Below are positions 1-9,397 of a stretch of DNA of 64,000 nt, one piece after another. Under the pieces are notes generated by a model. It searched no databases. It was given only the letters and a program-made list of their open reading frames with translations, and was not told the origin of the DNA. Position numbers and translations under genes: made by a program. The number at the start of each line of letters is the position of its first letter. Positions within the stretch are counted from its first letter, which is position 1. This DNA comes from Paraburkholderia sprentiae WSM5005 (GTDB lineage: Bacteria; Pseudomonadota; Gammaproteobacteria; Burkholderiales; Burkholderiaceae). Where the stretch lies: assembly GCF_001865575.2 (NCBI RefSeq), contig NZ_CP017565.2, forward strand, positions 62,001 to 126,000. The letters are read 5' to 3'.

Positions 1-30
1 GACGCTTCCCCCGAAAGCTCGCTGATTTGA
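1..30 (+). other. Possible 3' end of an upstream gene
   Basis: An open frame runs from base 1 to a TGA at 28-30. It could be the tail of another transfer gene upstream of trbB, but ten codons are too few to identify it. Confidence 0.2.
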
Positions 31-79
31 TCGTTCTTTCGGTCCGCTTCAGGTCGCAGCCAGCCTGAACAATAGCAGC

Positions 80-1126
80 ATGTCAGAAGCTGCCGAGAAT
101 CCCCTGCTCAAACTGCGCCCGCTCGAAGAGAGCGCGGTACGCATGTTTTTCGAGTCGCTGCGTCCGTTGCGCGAGTACTTCGACGCGCCCGACGTCGCTG
201 AAATCATGATTAACGATTTCAGCAACATCTGGATCGAACGCCGCGGCCAGATGCATCGGCTGGATCTCGCCCTCAATGAAGCGGTGCTTGACGGCGCGAT
301 CAGCGCGCTGGCGGCATCGGTCGACAAGTCAGCGGTCGCTGGCACCGCGCAGGGCATTATCAACGCGGGTCACAAGAACCTGCGTATCGCATCGGTGATG
401 CGGCCCACCGCGATCGACGGCAATGCGCTGTCGATCCGCAAGCATCGTGACCAGCACCTGTCGCTTCACGACTACGTGAACATGGGGGCGTTTTCCCTTG
501 TGAACGCCCGCCAGGACAAGGAACTCGATCTCTTCCCGCCGGGCATCCAGGACGATGCCCTGCGTGAGGCCCTGACCGCGATGGTCCGATCCCGCCGCAA
601 CGTTCTCGTCGCTGGCGGCACGTCCTCGGGCAAGACCACGTTGCTCAACGCGCTCAATGCCCAGATTCCCGAGGACGAACGCGTCATCACGGTCGAGGAC
701 ACGATGGAACTGAAGCTGAGCGCACCGAACCGCGTGCGGCTTCTGTCGAACCCAGACAAGGGTGTGACCACCCAGTTGCTCGTCGCCCTGTGCCTGCGCT
801 TTCGGCCCGACCGGATCATCGTGGGCGAAGTGCGCGGCGGCGAGGCCTACGACTTTATCCAGGCACTGAGCACCGGGCACGACGGCGGCATGGGCTCGAT
901 CCACTCGAACGACGCGCGGGGCGGTCTGAGCCGCCTTGAAAGTCTCGCCATGCTCGGCGTGCCGCCGGGTAGCCGCTGGGAACTGGCGGATATGCGCAAG
1001 GCAGTGGCCGACTGCTTCCACTACGTCATTCACCTTCGCCGTACAGGCGAGCTGCGTCACGTTTCTGAAATCCTGGAAATCCGGGGATTCAAGGACGGCG
1101 ACTACGTTCTCAACCGCGTTTTCTAA
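80..1126 (+). CDS. trbB: TrbB/VirB11-type conjugal transfer ATPase
   Basis: Hexameric secretion ATPase that powers pilus assembly and substrate transfer at the cytoplasmic face of a type IV secretion channel. The 348-aa length is usual for TrbB/VirB11. The N-terminal domain (about 1-140) precedes a Walker A GGTSSGKTT at residues 179-187, a Walker B region RIIVGEVRGGEA near 245-256, and the His-box SIHSNDA further on. It is first of a same-strand run TrbB-TrbC-TrbD-TrbE-TrbJ-TrbL, the order seen in trb operons, with 17 bp to the next gene. No strong Shine-Dalgarno sequence precedes the ATG at 80, so the start rests on length and family similarity. Confidence 0.93.
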   Translation: MSEAAENPLLKLRPLEESAVRMFFESLRPLREYFDAPDVAEIMINDFSNIWIERRGQMHRLDLALNEAVLDGAISALAASVDKSAVAGTAQGIINAGHKNLRIASVMRPTAIDGNALSIRKHRDQHLSLHDYVNMGAFSLVNARQDKELDLFPPGIQDDALREALTAMVRSRRNVLVAGGTSSGKTTLLNALNAQIPEDERVITVEDTMELKLSAPNRVRLLSNPDKGVTTQLLVALCLRFRPDRIIVGEVRGGEAYDFIQALSTGHDGGMGSIHSNDARGGLSRLESLAMLGVPPGSRWELADMRKAVADCFHYVIHLRRTGELRHVSEILEIRGFKDGDYVLNRVF

Positions 1127-1143
1127 CCCATCGGAGTTGCCGA

Positions 1144-1536
1144 ATGAAGAAATACCTGCCTGAGTTTCTCGCAACCGCGCGCGCGCGCGCGCGAGCGTTG
1201 AGCCGCTTTATCTGGACGCGTTTCCTCACGCGCCGGGAACTGCGTTCGACCGTCGTTGCGGCATCGCTCACCGCGATGGCACCCTTCGCCTCGGCCACCG
1301 ACCTGACCGATCTCGGCTCGGCGACGGACGTCATCTGTCTGATCTCGGCCTATATCAGTGGCCCCTGGCTGTATGGCATCGGCATTGTGCTGATCATCGT
1401 CGGCGCCGTCGCGATCGGCAATTCGGAAAGCACGATCGGCAAGATCATTTCCACAGTCTTCGTTGGCCTCGGCCTCGCGGCGTGTGCCATTCCGATCGTG
1501 AAAAACCATCTTCACGTCACCTATACCTGCACCTGA
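1144..1536 (+). CDS. trbC: TrbC/VirB2-type conjugative pilin
   Basis: Likely major pilus subunit. The 130-aa protein has an unusually long, Arg/Ala-rich basic N-terminus (about 1-38), then a cleavable hydrophobic segment ending near ASA (residues 48-50) and two hydrophobic helices (about 67-87 and 93-113) separated by a short polar loop, the classic VirB2/TrbC layout. A good ribosome-binding site (CGGAGT) lies upstream. Position between the VirB11-like ATPase and the VirB3-like protein supports the call. A CG-dinucleotide run encodes the Ala-Arg repeat near residues 11-17. Confidence 0.85.
   Translation: MKKYLPEFLATARARARALSRFIWTRFLTRRELRSTVVAASLTAMAPFASATDLTDLGSATDVICLISAYISGPWLYGIGIVLIIVGAVAIGNSESTIGKIISTVFVGLGLAACAIPIVKNHLHVTYTCT
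1176..1193 (+). repeat. (CG)9 dinucleotide run inside the pilin gene
   Basis: Nine consecutive CG units encode alternating Ala/Arg codons at the start of the pilin. Gain or loss of one unit would shift the frame before the transmembrane part. Confidence 0.9.
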
Positions 1537-1542
1537 GTCCCC

Positions 1543-1854
1543 ATGCGTCAGCCCACACGCGTGAGCCGTTCTCTTTCGCTGCCTCGCCAGATGGGCGGGG
1601 CAGATCGCGGACTCGCGATTGCAAACGGCACGATGACCATGCTGCTCTGCTACACCAGCATGACGCCGACGTTTCTCGTCGTTGGCATCGCTGTTCACTG
1701 GCTGTTGCGCTGGAAAAGCTCGAAAGATCCGTGGTGGAAACAGGTCATGCTCGTCTACAACCGCTATGCGGACGTTTATGAGCCACTGCCGACGACCAGG
1801 TTTTCGGCCCGGTTCAAACGGCCCTATGGTTTCGACCAGGACCTGCCATGCTGA
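1543..1854 (+). CDS. trbD: TrbD/VirB3-type T4SS inner-membrane protein
   Basis: Small 103-aa VirB3-like protein, thought to sit in the inner membrane and work with the VirB4 ATPase. A polar, basic N-terminus (RVSRSLSLPRQMGG) is followed by one or two hydrophobic stretches (about 32-55), then a polar tail, as in VirB3/TrbD. It starts 6 bp after the pilin stop, and its last codons overlap the start of the VirB4-type gene by 7 bp, which suggests translational coupling. Short VirB3 proteins are poorly conserved, so much of the support is positional. Confidence 0.8.
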   Translation: MRQPTRVSRSLSLPRQMGGADRGLAIANGTMTMLLCYTSMTPTFLVVGIAVHWLLRWKSSKDPWWKQVMLVYNRYADVYEPLPTTRFSARFKRPYGFDQDLPC

Positions 1855-4310
1855 AGAAAAGTCTGAAGCGTCGCTCGATCCAGGAAATCGCCCCATGGGC
1901 GACGATGGTTACGCCCGAACTGATCCTCGACAAGGACGGGTCGCTGCTGACCGTCTATACGTTTGATGGCGTGGACGCCGACAGCCCGAACGCATCCGAC
2001 ATCTCGGCCGCGCGCGATAACCTGGATCACGCATGCAAGAACTTCGACCACCGCATCACCGCATGGTGGAAGCTCTCTCACCGGCGTGTCAAAGGCGACA
2101 TCGGCGGGACGTTCGAGTCGTCCATGGACGCGCGCGTCGACGAAATCAACCGCGCCCACGTCGCCAGCGGCCGATATTTCCGCAACACGCACTCACTTGC
2201 GCTCGCCTTCACGCCCGAAACCGGGGTCAACAAGATCTTCGAGAAGGTCGCGTACCACATGACGGTGGGCGGCAAATCGATGCCGCTGGCCATCTTCGAG
2301 ACCGTCAAGGACTCGGTGCTCGCGCGAAGTGCCTTCGCGTTCGATATCGAGCGGCTGACCGCGGACATCAAGCGGTTCGAAGGCGTCATCGATGCGTTCA
2401 AGGGCGGGGTCACGCGCCTGAGAATGAAGCGTCTGCAGTTGCAGAACGCGCTCGCGTTCCTCCATCAGGCGGCCAATCCATCGGTGCCTCCGCGGCGCGT
2501 CCGGTATCCCGTCACGATGCTCGATACCCACCTGACCGAGAGCGAAGTCACGATCGGTGCCGACACGCTGATGTTCGAATCGGCGCACGGCAAACGGTAC
2601 GCGAAGATCGTCGCCGTGAAAGAGTGGATGGGCTTTCAGGAGGCGGCGCTCGACGTGCTCGCGGAAGTCGACGCCGAACTGGATATGTGCGTGATGTTCC
2701 GCTTTCTGAGCACGACGAAGGCGAGCGCGTACATCGAGAAGATCCGCAAGTTCTACAAGGTCGCCGCGTTCAACCCGTGGTCGATCATCAAGGCGTATTT
2801 CTCGAAAGAGGAGCAGAAAAACGACGAGGGGCGGGAGCGCCTCGCTGACGAAGCGGAAAAGGCGCTGGCCAAACTCGTCGCGGACGGGCAGCAGTTCGGC
2901 TTTGCGAACATCTCGGTGATCGTTTATGGCGATACGCTCGAGGAGTGCGACGACGCGACGCGGGAGGTGATCGGCCGCATCGGTAACGCGGGGTTCGGCG
3001 TCATTCTTGAGCGGGACAATCTCTTTGCCGCATGGCAGACGACATTGCCGGGCCGGTGGGACCAGCAAAGGCGCCTGCAGTTTGTCGAAACACCCGCTGT
3101 TTCCGACATTGCGCCGGTGCGCAGCGTATCGGAAGGCGATACGGTCAATGCGTGGCTCACGCAGCAGTCCGGCGAGAAGACGGGGCCACTTACGATGCTG
3201 CCCACGCGTCACAGGACGCTGCAACGTGTGAGCCTGCACCATCCGGGCGGCAAGTCGCACGCACTCGTGATTGGCCCGATCGGCGCCGGCAAATCAATCT
3301 TCCTGAATTTCCTCGTCTCGCAGACCGGGCGCCACAAGGCGCGGCGAATCCGCTTCGACAAGGACCGCTCGACCCGCATCCCGACCGTTCTCGCGGGTGG
3401 AAAATTCGTCGACGCGACGGGGCGCTTCGAGGCCTCGACCTCGGTCAATCCGCTCTCGCTCCTGCATGATGAAAAGCACTTCGCGTACGTTGCCGAGTGG
3501 GTGCAGATGGCGATCGAGGACGATGACTTCAGATGCTCGCCGCAACAGCAACGCACGATCTTCGAGAAGGTTACCGTCCTCGGCAAAGGCTACGCGCGCG
3601 AACTGTGGACACTGTCCAACCTGAACGCCCTTCTGCCGGCGGAGCTGCGCGACCGGCTTGCGGTATGGACACAGGGCGAGAAGAACGGTCGCTTCTTCGA
3701 TCACGTCGACGACGCGTTCTCACTGTCCGACGACATCTCGATTGAAATGGGAGATCTGTTCCAGAACTATCCGGTCGCCGCGGCACTTTTCATGGACTAC
3801 GCGTTCTACCGGATCGCGCAGTGGCTTGACGGCAGGCGCTACACCGTCATCGAGGTCGAGGAGGCGGGCTTCTTCTTCCAGTATCCGCGCTTCTACCAGC
3901 GGCTGGAAATCTGGGCGGTGACGATCCGCAAGCTGAATGCGACCTTACTGCTCGCGACGCAGTCGCTGTCCCAGGTCGCGCGGATACCGAACTTTGAAAT
4001 TCTCAAGGAAAACATCCCCAACATCTTCTATTTGCCCAACAAGGATGCAAAGAACAATCTGCATCTGTATCGCGATCTGTTTGGGCTGACGGAACACCAG
4101 ATCGACATGCTGGCCAACGCCGTGCCGAACCGGGACTACCTGTGGGTGACGCCTGACCAGACCCGAATGCTGCAGGCGAGCTTCCCGAAGGAAACGCTGG
4201 CGATGTTGCGCTCCGATGGCCGCGCGCAAGCCGTGCTCGACAGGCACTACGCGCCCGGCGCACCGGACTGGCGCGAGGCGTACCTGCGCGAAATGATGAC
4301 CCTCGACTGA
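1848..4310 (+). CDS. trbE: TrbE/VirB4-type T4SS ATPase
   Basis: Large 820-aa ATPase that energises pilus biogenesis and DNA transfer. The N-terminal CagE/TrbE/VirB domain is recognisable (about 30-430). The C-terminal RecA-like half holds Walker A GPIGAGKS near residues 475-483 and a Walker B-like VIEVEEAGFFF near 666-676, followed by LLATQSLSQ, typical of the family. Length matches TrbE/VirB4 proteins. The start overlaps the upstream gene by 7 bp. No frame disruption is visible, so this ATPase should be intact, unlike the TraD gene downstream. Confidence 0.95.
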   Translation: MLKKSLKRRSIQEIAPWATMVTPELILDKDGSLLTVYTFDGVDADSPNASDISAARDNLDHACKNFDHRITAWWKLSHRRVKGDIGGTFESSMDARVDEINRAHVASGRYFRNTHSLALAFTPETGVNKIFEKVAYHMTVGGKSMPLAIFETVKDSVLARSAFAFDIERLTADIKRFEGVIDAFKGGVTRLRMKRLQLQNALAFLHQAANPSVPPRRVRYPVTMLDTHLTESEVTIGADTLMFESAHGKRYAKIVAVKEWMGFQEAALDVLAEVDAELDMCVMFRFLSTTKASAYIEKIRKFYKVAAFNPWSIIKAYFSKEEQKNDEGRERLADEAEKALAKLVADGQQFGFANISVIVYGDTLEECDDATREVIGRIGNAGFGVILERDNLFAAWQTTLPGRWDQQRRLQFVETPAVSDIAPVRSVSEGDTVNAWLTQQSGEKTGPLTMLPTRHRTLQRVSLHHPGGKSHALVIGPIGAGKSIFLNFLVSQTGRHKARRIRFDKDRSTRIPTVLAGGKFVDATGRFEASTSVNPLSLLHDEKHFAYVAEWVQMAIEDDDFRCSPQQQRTIFEKVTVLGKGYARELWTLSNLNALLPAELRDRLAVWTQGEKNGRFFDHVDDAFSLSDDISIEMGDLFQNYPVAAALFMDYAFYRIAQWLDGRRYTVIEVEEAGFFFQYPRFYQRLEIWAVTIRKLNATLLLATQSLSQVARIPNFEILKENIPNIFYLPNKDAKNNLHLYRDLFGLTEHQIDMLANAVPNRDYLWVTPDQTRMLQASFPKETLAMLRSDGRAQAVLDRHYAPGAPDWREAYLREMMTLD

Positions 4311-4337
4311 CCCGACGTGAAAAAAAGGAAATCAACG

Positions 4338-5072
4338 ATGAAACAGATCCTTGGCCGCCTGACGCTCGGCGCAGGCCTGATGCTCGGTATGTCGCAAGCT
4401 GCGCATGCCGTGCTGCCCGTCATTGACGCGTCGAACCTCGCACAGAACATCATCACCGCGGCGAAGGCCGTCAAGACCGAGATCTATCAGGACAGCAACA
4501 TCGCCTACCAGTACCAGATGATGGCTAACCAGCTGCTGCAGGCGACCAATCTCGACCCGGCTGCCATGAAGGCACAGTACGACCAGATCACGGGCGACAT
4601 CAGCAAGTACAGGCAGCTTGCGAGCACTCTCACTGACATGTACGGAGACCTCAGCCAGGGTAGTCAGTGGATCAGTCACGTGCAGACCCTGATTTCCCGC
4701 TCGGGCAAGTCGAATGACCAGTGGTTCGCGGACATGGCGACGCTCTACAACCAGCGTGACAGCGAGGCGACGCGTCTTTTCCAGACAGGCAATGACGTGA
4801 TGGTGCATGCCCAGACGCTGGCCAAACGCCGCGAGGACTTGCAGTCGCAGCTGTCGCTCACTCCGACAGCGCAGGCGACCGCCGAGATGACTACGCATTA
4901 CCTGGACATTGTGTCGAGCCAGATGAGTGATCTGATCCAGATGACGGCCGGCAAGCAGCAACAGGATGCGCAGAAGCAGTCAATTGCCAACCAGGATGAC
5001 AGGAATCGCGCGACGGCCGCCAGGAGCTTCCAGGACCAGCAGGACGCAGAACGCGCGTCCTACGGCTTCTGA
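4338..5072 (+). CDS. trbJ: TrbJ/VirB5-like conjugal transfer protein
   Basis: Periplasmic coiled-coil protein of the mating apparatus, likely a minor pilus or pilus-tip component. The ATG at 4338 is chosen over the GTG at 4317 because AAGGAAA lies 8-14 bp upstream and the product then begins with a typical signal peptide (MKQILGRL... cut after HA near residue 24). The rest (about 244 aa in all) is helical and Gln/Asp-rich, with the DASNLAQNIITAAKAV segment characteristic of TrbJ. It sits 28 bp after trbE and 18 bp before trbL, in trb operon order. Confidence 0.85.
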   Translation: MKQILGRLTLGAGLMLGMSQAAHAVLPVIDASNLAQNIITAAKAVKTEIYQDSNIAYQYQMMANQLLQATNLDPAAMKAQYDQITGDISKYRQLASTLTDMYGDLSQGSQWISHVQTLISRSGKSNDQWFADMATLYNQRDSEATRLFQTGNDVMVHAQTLAKRREDLQSQLSLTPTAQATAEMTTHYLDIVSSQMSDLIQMTAGKQQQDAQKQSIANQDDRNRATAARSFQDQQDAERASYGF

Positions 5073-5089
5073 AACGGCAGGGTCAAAAT

Positions 5090-6130
5090 ATGCTTCGTTA
5101 TCTGAACCGGATTTTTCTAACGTTGCTTGTGCCGTTGTGCGTGTTGGCGTGCCCGCGCGTCGCGTTTGCCGACGATCCTACGACCCTGCCGGACGGCACG
5201 GTGGTTCCAGCTTCCAACGTCCCCAGTCCATCGACGTCGGCGGTCTCGGCTGCCTCGCTCGTCAAACCCGGAGAACTCGGAAAGGGCGCTTCAAAGGCGA
5301 TCACGACGATCACCGCGATGTTTGCGTCGGTGGTCAGCACCGCGGCCGACGTGAGCAGGAGCATCAGCCAGGAATCGGACAAGTTCGCCAGTGGCCTTGC
5401 CGTGCTCACGATCGTGCTGGCCGCAATCCGCTTCGCCGCAACGAAAGACCCCGTCATGGCGTGGGTCGCGCTGTTCGAGGAACTCGGGATGCTGGGCATT
5501 TTTGCATCGTTCTACATCGGATACGCGACCTGGGTGCCATCGTTTTACAAGTGGTTCCAGACACTGTCGTCCGAGATCGCCGGTGGCACGAACATGGGCA
5601 GTTCGCTCAGTATCATCGGCAATGCCGCGAGTCAGCTCTTCGACTCCGTCGTACTGGCTTTCAAGGGTGCCGGATGGACCGAATACATCTCGGTGCTGGT
5701 CGGCGTCGTGCCGCTTCTTGCAGCGTATCTGCTCCTGTCGGTCACGGCGGTCGTGTTTCTGTTCTTCATCAACGTGGGACAGCTCCAGTTCGCATGTGGC
5801 GCGGTGATGGGCCAGATCGCGTTCGCGCTCGGGTTTTCGTCATTCACGCGCAGCTACTTCAAGTCGTGGCTCGACTTCATGATCAGCGCGGGCATGTATA
5901 TGGTCGTGGCCGCCATCATGATGAAGCTGGTCACGGGTACTCTCGTCAACGCAGTCCATGACGCGGCCGCAGCGGGACTGAGCACGGCACTCTCGGCAGG
6001 CTACGTGTTTGACCTCGCGGTGTTCGTGTTCCTGGTGTCATTCGAGATCCCGAAGATTGCCGGGATGTTCGGTGGTGGGACAGGCGTAACCGGCGGGGCA
6101 CTGGCCAAACTTGCGAAGCCGCTGCTATGA
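5090..6130 (+). CDS. trbL: TrbL/VirB6-type polytopic T4SS protein
   Basis: 346-aa inner-membrane channel component. A signal-like N-terminus (cut near FA, residues 25-26) is followed by a low-complexity Ser/Val linker and six or so hydrophobic segments between about residues 105 and 325, including GVVPLLAAYLLLSVTAVVFL, and a Gly-rich C-terminal end. This is the TrbL/VirB6 layout. The stop overlaps the ATG of the TraI_2-like gene (ATGA), implying coupled translation. TrbF, TrbG and TrbI counterparts (VirB8/9/10) are not in the window and may lie upstream of base 1. Confidence 0.88.
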   Translation: MLRYLNRIFLTLLVPLCVLACPRVAFADDPTTLPDGTVVPASNVPSPSTSAVSAASLVKPGELGKGASKAITTITAMFASVVSTAADVSRSISQESDKFASGLAVLTIVLAAIRFAATKDPVMAWVALFEELGMLGIFASFYIGYATWVPSFYKWFQTLSSEIAGGTNMGSSLSIIGNAASQLFDSVVLAFKGAGWTEYISVLVGVVPLLAAYLLLSVTAVVFLFFINVGQLQFACGAVMGQIAFALGFSSFTRSYFKSWLDFMISAGMYMVVAAIMMKLVTGTLVNAVHDAAAAGLSTALSAGYVFDLAVFVFLVSFEIPKIAGMFGGGTGVTGGALAKLAKPLL

Positions 6131-7521
6131 CCGCGCACGCACCCATGAGCGTGGACGCGCTGATTGCACAGTATCAGCGTCGCGAAGATCTGATCGTCCA
6201 GTGTGCGAACGAAGCTAACCGGAGCGAGCTGGAGCGCAAGTGGCTCGCGGTGCTGCGCGGCTGCGCATCGTGGTTCTCGTCGTTGCCGCTAGGCCCGGAT
6301 CTGTACCGCGAACCGGGTGGCGCCTTTCGCGCGACGATCGAGACGGCGTTCTATGCCATGCGCCTGGCCGGTGGCCAGAAGTTCGGCACCAACCTGCCTT
6401 CGGAAAAGCGCCGCCGCATCGAACCGCAGTACAACTATGCGGTGTTTTTGGCTGCGGTTTGCTCGCGGCTCGATGAACCATACCGGCACTTCGCCATCGA
6501 GCGCGAGAGCGACCGTGCACTGTGGAATCCGCCGGTTCACGGCCAGTTCGGTCCGTGGCTCGCCGGATCGTCATACCGCCTGACGCGGCACGACAATCCG
6601 CTACCGGTCGAACGGATGCGTACCGGCATGCTGGCACAGATGCTGGTGGGCCCCGAACTGCTGGCAGGTCTCGACGCCGAAGTGCTCGCCGAACTGTTTG
6701 GTGCGATCAACCCGAACATGCGCCCCATCGAGGCCGAGTCGCTCCTGCATAAGGTGGTCCGCCAGGGGGTAAGCACCGCCGATGAGTTCGACCGCAAGGC
6801 GCAGCGTGGGGTGTTCGCACCAGTGCAGTTCGCCGTGCCGTCAGCCGTGCACGTCGCCGCCGAGTTGGAGCCCGTTGCAGCGTCGCCGGCACCAGCCGCA
6901 GTCGTGCCCGCCGCGGCCGCACCGACCGCACCGACCACACCGACCACACCGACCACACCGACCACACCGACCACACCGACCACACCGACCACACCGACCA
7001 CACCGACCACACCGACCAATCCGGCACCGACCAGTCCGGCTCCGCCCGTCGCCGCTCCCATTTCGCCCGCTCCGGCAGTTGCTCCGCCGTCCGGCACGGC
7101 CGTTGACCCATCGACGGGAGAAATTATTCCTTCCCCGGGACATGCGGACATGGCAACCGCCCTTTCCCCTGCACCGGCGGCCGCTGCGGTCGATCCCGCT
7201 GCCATGCGCACACCGGCAGCCGCGGCCAGTCAGTCGAAGCCGACGAAGGCGCCAGCATTCGACGAGGTACTCAAGGGCCTGCCTAACTCCGTGCGTGAAC
7301 TGTTTCAGGCACTCAGTGAAGACGTGGCCAGTGGTAAGGCGGCCGTGCAATGGACCGAAAAGGGACTCGTCGTGCCAAAGCGTCTGATCGGCAGCTACGG
7401 CATTGCCGCGAGCACGCTCGTTGAACACATGCGCAAGCGCAGCCTGATGGTCGCCGATGCGCCGACCGAAGTCACGCTCGCACCCCGCGCGGGGCAACTC
7501 ATACTCGCGAGCCCCCAGTGA
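6127..7521 (+). CDS. TraI_2-domain (MobH-like) conjugation protein
   Basis: 464-aa protein resembling MobH-type relaxases of integrative elements. The N-terminal TraI_2 region (about 30-220) contains the LPLGPDLYREPGGAF...ETAFYAMRLAGGQKF block. A Pro/Thr/Ala-rich linker (about 240-380) and a TraI_2_C-like winged-helix end (about 376-460, FDEVLKGLPNSVRELFQAL) follow. In families I know, this domain carries HD-phosphohydrolase-like histidines; here GGLLxH is GGAFRA and the usual HD pair reads CSRLDEP, so metal ligands seem lost. It may be a structural paralogue rather than the nicking relaxase. It overlaps both neighbours by 4 bp and lies just before traD. Confidence 0.7.
   Translation: MTAHAPMSVDALIAQYQRREDLIVQCANEANRSELERKWLAVLRGCASWFSSLPLGPDLYREPGGAFRATIETAFYAMRLAGGQKFGTNLPSEKRRRIEPQYNYAVFLAAVCSRLDEPYRHFAIERESDRALWNPPVHGQFGPWLAGSSYRLTRHDNPLPVERMRTGMLAQMLVGPELLAGLDAEVLAELFGAINPNMRPIEAESLLHKVVRQGVSTADEFDRKAQRGVFAPVQFAVPSAVHVAAELEPVAASPAPAAVVPAAAAPTAPTTPTTPTTPTTPTTPTTPTTPTTPTTPTNPAPTSPAPPVAAPISPAPAVAPPSGTAVDPSTGEIIPSPGHADMATALSPAPAAAAVDPAAMRTPAAAASQSKPTKAPAFDEVLKGLPNSVRELFQALSEDVASGKAAVQWTEKGLVVPKRLIGSYGIAASTLVEHMRKRSLMVADAPTEVTLAPRAGQLILASPQ
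6931..7011 (+). repeat. Nine perfect 9-bp tandem repeats (Pro-Thr-Thr)
   Basis: The unit CCGACCACA is repeated nine times without a mismatch and is flanked by one diverged copy on each side (6922-6930 and 7012-7020). It encodes a PTT linker inside the TraI_2-like protein. Copy-number change would alter linker length without a frameshift. Confidence 0.95.
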
Positions 7522-9388
7522 ACAGCTACATCAACCATTTCAGGCCCATCTACGAAGTACGCGCGGCGGCGTTCTGGCTGACGGCGATCGTACTATTGCC
7601 CGTGTCGGGCATGCCCTATGGCTGGGCGTTCGCACTGGTGGCGCTGGCGTTTTTCGGTGTGCGCTTCCTGCAGATCTGGCGCGCGCTGAATTTCCGCATG
7701 GCCATCTCGACCAAGTGGCTGACGACGCTTGAGGTGCCAAAGCTGCTGCAGATCCAGAAACGCATGCGCGCCGAAGCGAATTCGATGTATCTCGGCATCG
7801 GCTACGAGTGGACGCAGAAGCATTGCCAGATTGCCCATGACATCCTGCGCATGCCGACGACGGATATTCCGGGTTTGCCGCACTGGCTCAACCGGACGAA
7901 GACAGGCCGCAGGATCGAGGAAGCCATCGAGGGCATGTTCGCCCCCAAAGACAGCATCCGCGATCGCATGCCGCAGGGCTCGTCCTGGATTCACGGCATG
8001 GAGCCGAAAAAAGCGCTGGTGCCGTTTCACTACAAGGCGATGGGCGGTCACACGCTGGTCGGCGGCACGACAGGCGCGGGCAAGACGCGCGCTTACGAGG
8101 TGATCTCGACCCAGGTCATCCACCTGGGGGACGTGCTGATCATCGTTGACCCGAAGAACGACGCCGAGTGGAAACGGCGCGTCGAGAAGGAATGCCAGCG
8201 CGCCGGCCGGAAGTTCCTGTACTTCAACCAGGCCAAGCCCTCCGAATCGATCCGGCTGAACCCGATCGAAAACTGGTCGCAGCCGTCGGAAATCCCGAGC
8301 CGCATTGCACAGCTGATGGAAGAGGGGCCGTTCCGCGACTTCGCTTTCCTGTTTATCGACCGTGCCGTGAAGGGCGAGCTCTACATTGGCGACAAGCCGA
8401 CCCTGCGCTCGATCCTCAAGTATGCGCAGTCGGGCATCACATCGCTGCTCGAAAAAGCCCTGAAACGCTTCTTCGTTGAACAGGGGCTTTCCGACTGGGA
8501 GCAGCAGGTCGCTACCGAAACGACGCGGCAGGGGCAGCGCAACAATGCCGCCTCGCTCGTGGACGGCATGATCGGGCTTTATAACGCGCAGTTCGCGTCA
8601 CAGGAGCGTGGCAACGAAGCCATCGACGGGCTGATTGCGACCCACGTGCACGACCGCGAGCACTATATGCGGATCATCGCATCGGCGCTGCCGCTGCTGC
8701 AGATGCTGGCAACGGGCGAGACGGGCCTGATGCTCGCGCCCAAGGCCGACGACTTCGAGGACGAGCGCGAGATCTGGGACATCGACAAGGTCATCAAACA
8801 GAAGGCTGTGCTGTACATGGGGCTCGATTCGCTGTCGAACAACATCGTGCAGAAAGCGATCGCGTCGATGATCCTGTCCGATGTGGCGGCCGTCTGCGGC
8901 TCGATCTAAACTTCTACGATTCGCCGCCTGAAGTCGTGCTGATCATCGACGAGATTGCAGAAGCGATCAACGAACAGGTGATCCAGATCCTGAACAAGGG
9001 GCGCGGTGCGGGCTTCAAGGCGTTCGTCGCATTCCAGGCGCGAGCCGACCTCGAAGCCCGGCTTGGAAACGCCGCCAAAATGCTGCAGGTTTTGGGCAAC
9101 CTGAACAACCAGATAATCCTACGATTGGAGGACAGCGATACGGCGCAGTGGTTCTCCGACAAGGTCGGCGAAACCGCGATTCGCAACCTGACGCTCACCG
9201 GCAGCACGAGCACGGGGAGCGAAGCGCATATCGGTGAATTTACTGGGTCCGTTTCACGTTCGCTTCAACTGGAGAAGGTTCCGCTGATTCCAACCCGCCT
9301 GATTCACGGCCTGCCGAACCTGCAGTACTTCATGCGCATTTCGGGAGCCGCGGTGTATCAGGGCCGTATTCCAATACTTCAAGGCTAA
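7518..9388 (+). pseudogene. traD: TraD-type coupling protein, frameshifted
   Basis: Type IV coupling protein of the SXT/ICE TraD kind, which links the relaxosome to the secretion channel. Two N-terminal transmembrane segments (about 15-55) precede Walker A GGTTGAGKTR near residues 182-191. The first frame ends at a TAA at 8907-8909, while homologous sequence (LNFYDSPPEVVLIIDE, with the Walker B acidic residues) continues in another frame to 9388. One missing base near 8897-8900 (GCGGCTC read as GCGGGCTC) restores a continuous protein of about 620 aa. The GTG start at 7518 overlaps the previous stop. If real, the break separates Walker A from Walker B and should abolish function; a homopolymer sequencing error is equally possible. 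Confidence 0.85.
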
Positions 9389-9397
9389 AAACCACGC

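Noticed and set aside
6931..7011. Short regular repeats resembling a tandem or CRISPR-like array
   Set aside because: The 9-bp units have no spacers and lie in frame within a coding region, encoding a Pro-Thr-Thr linker.
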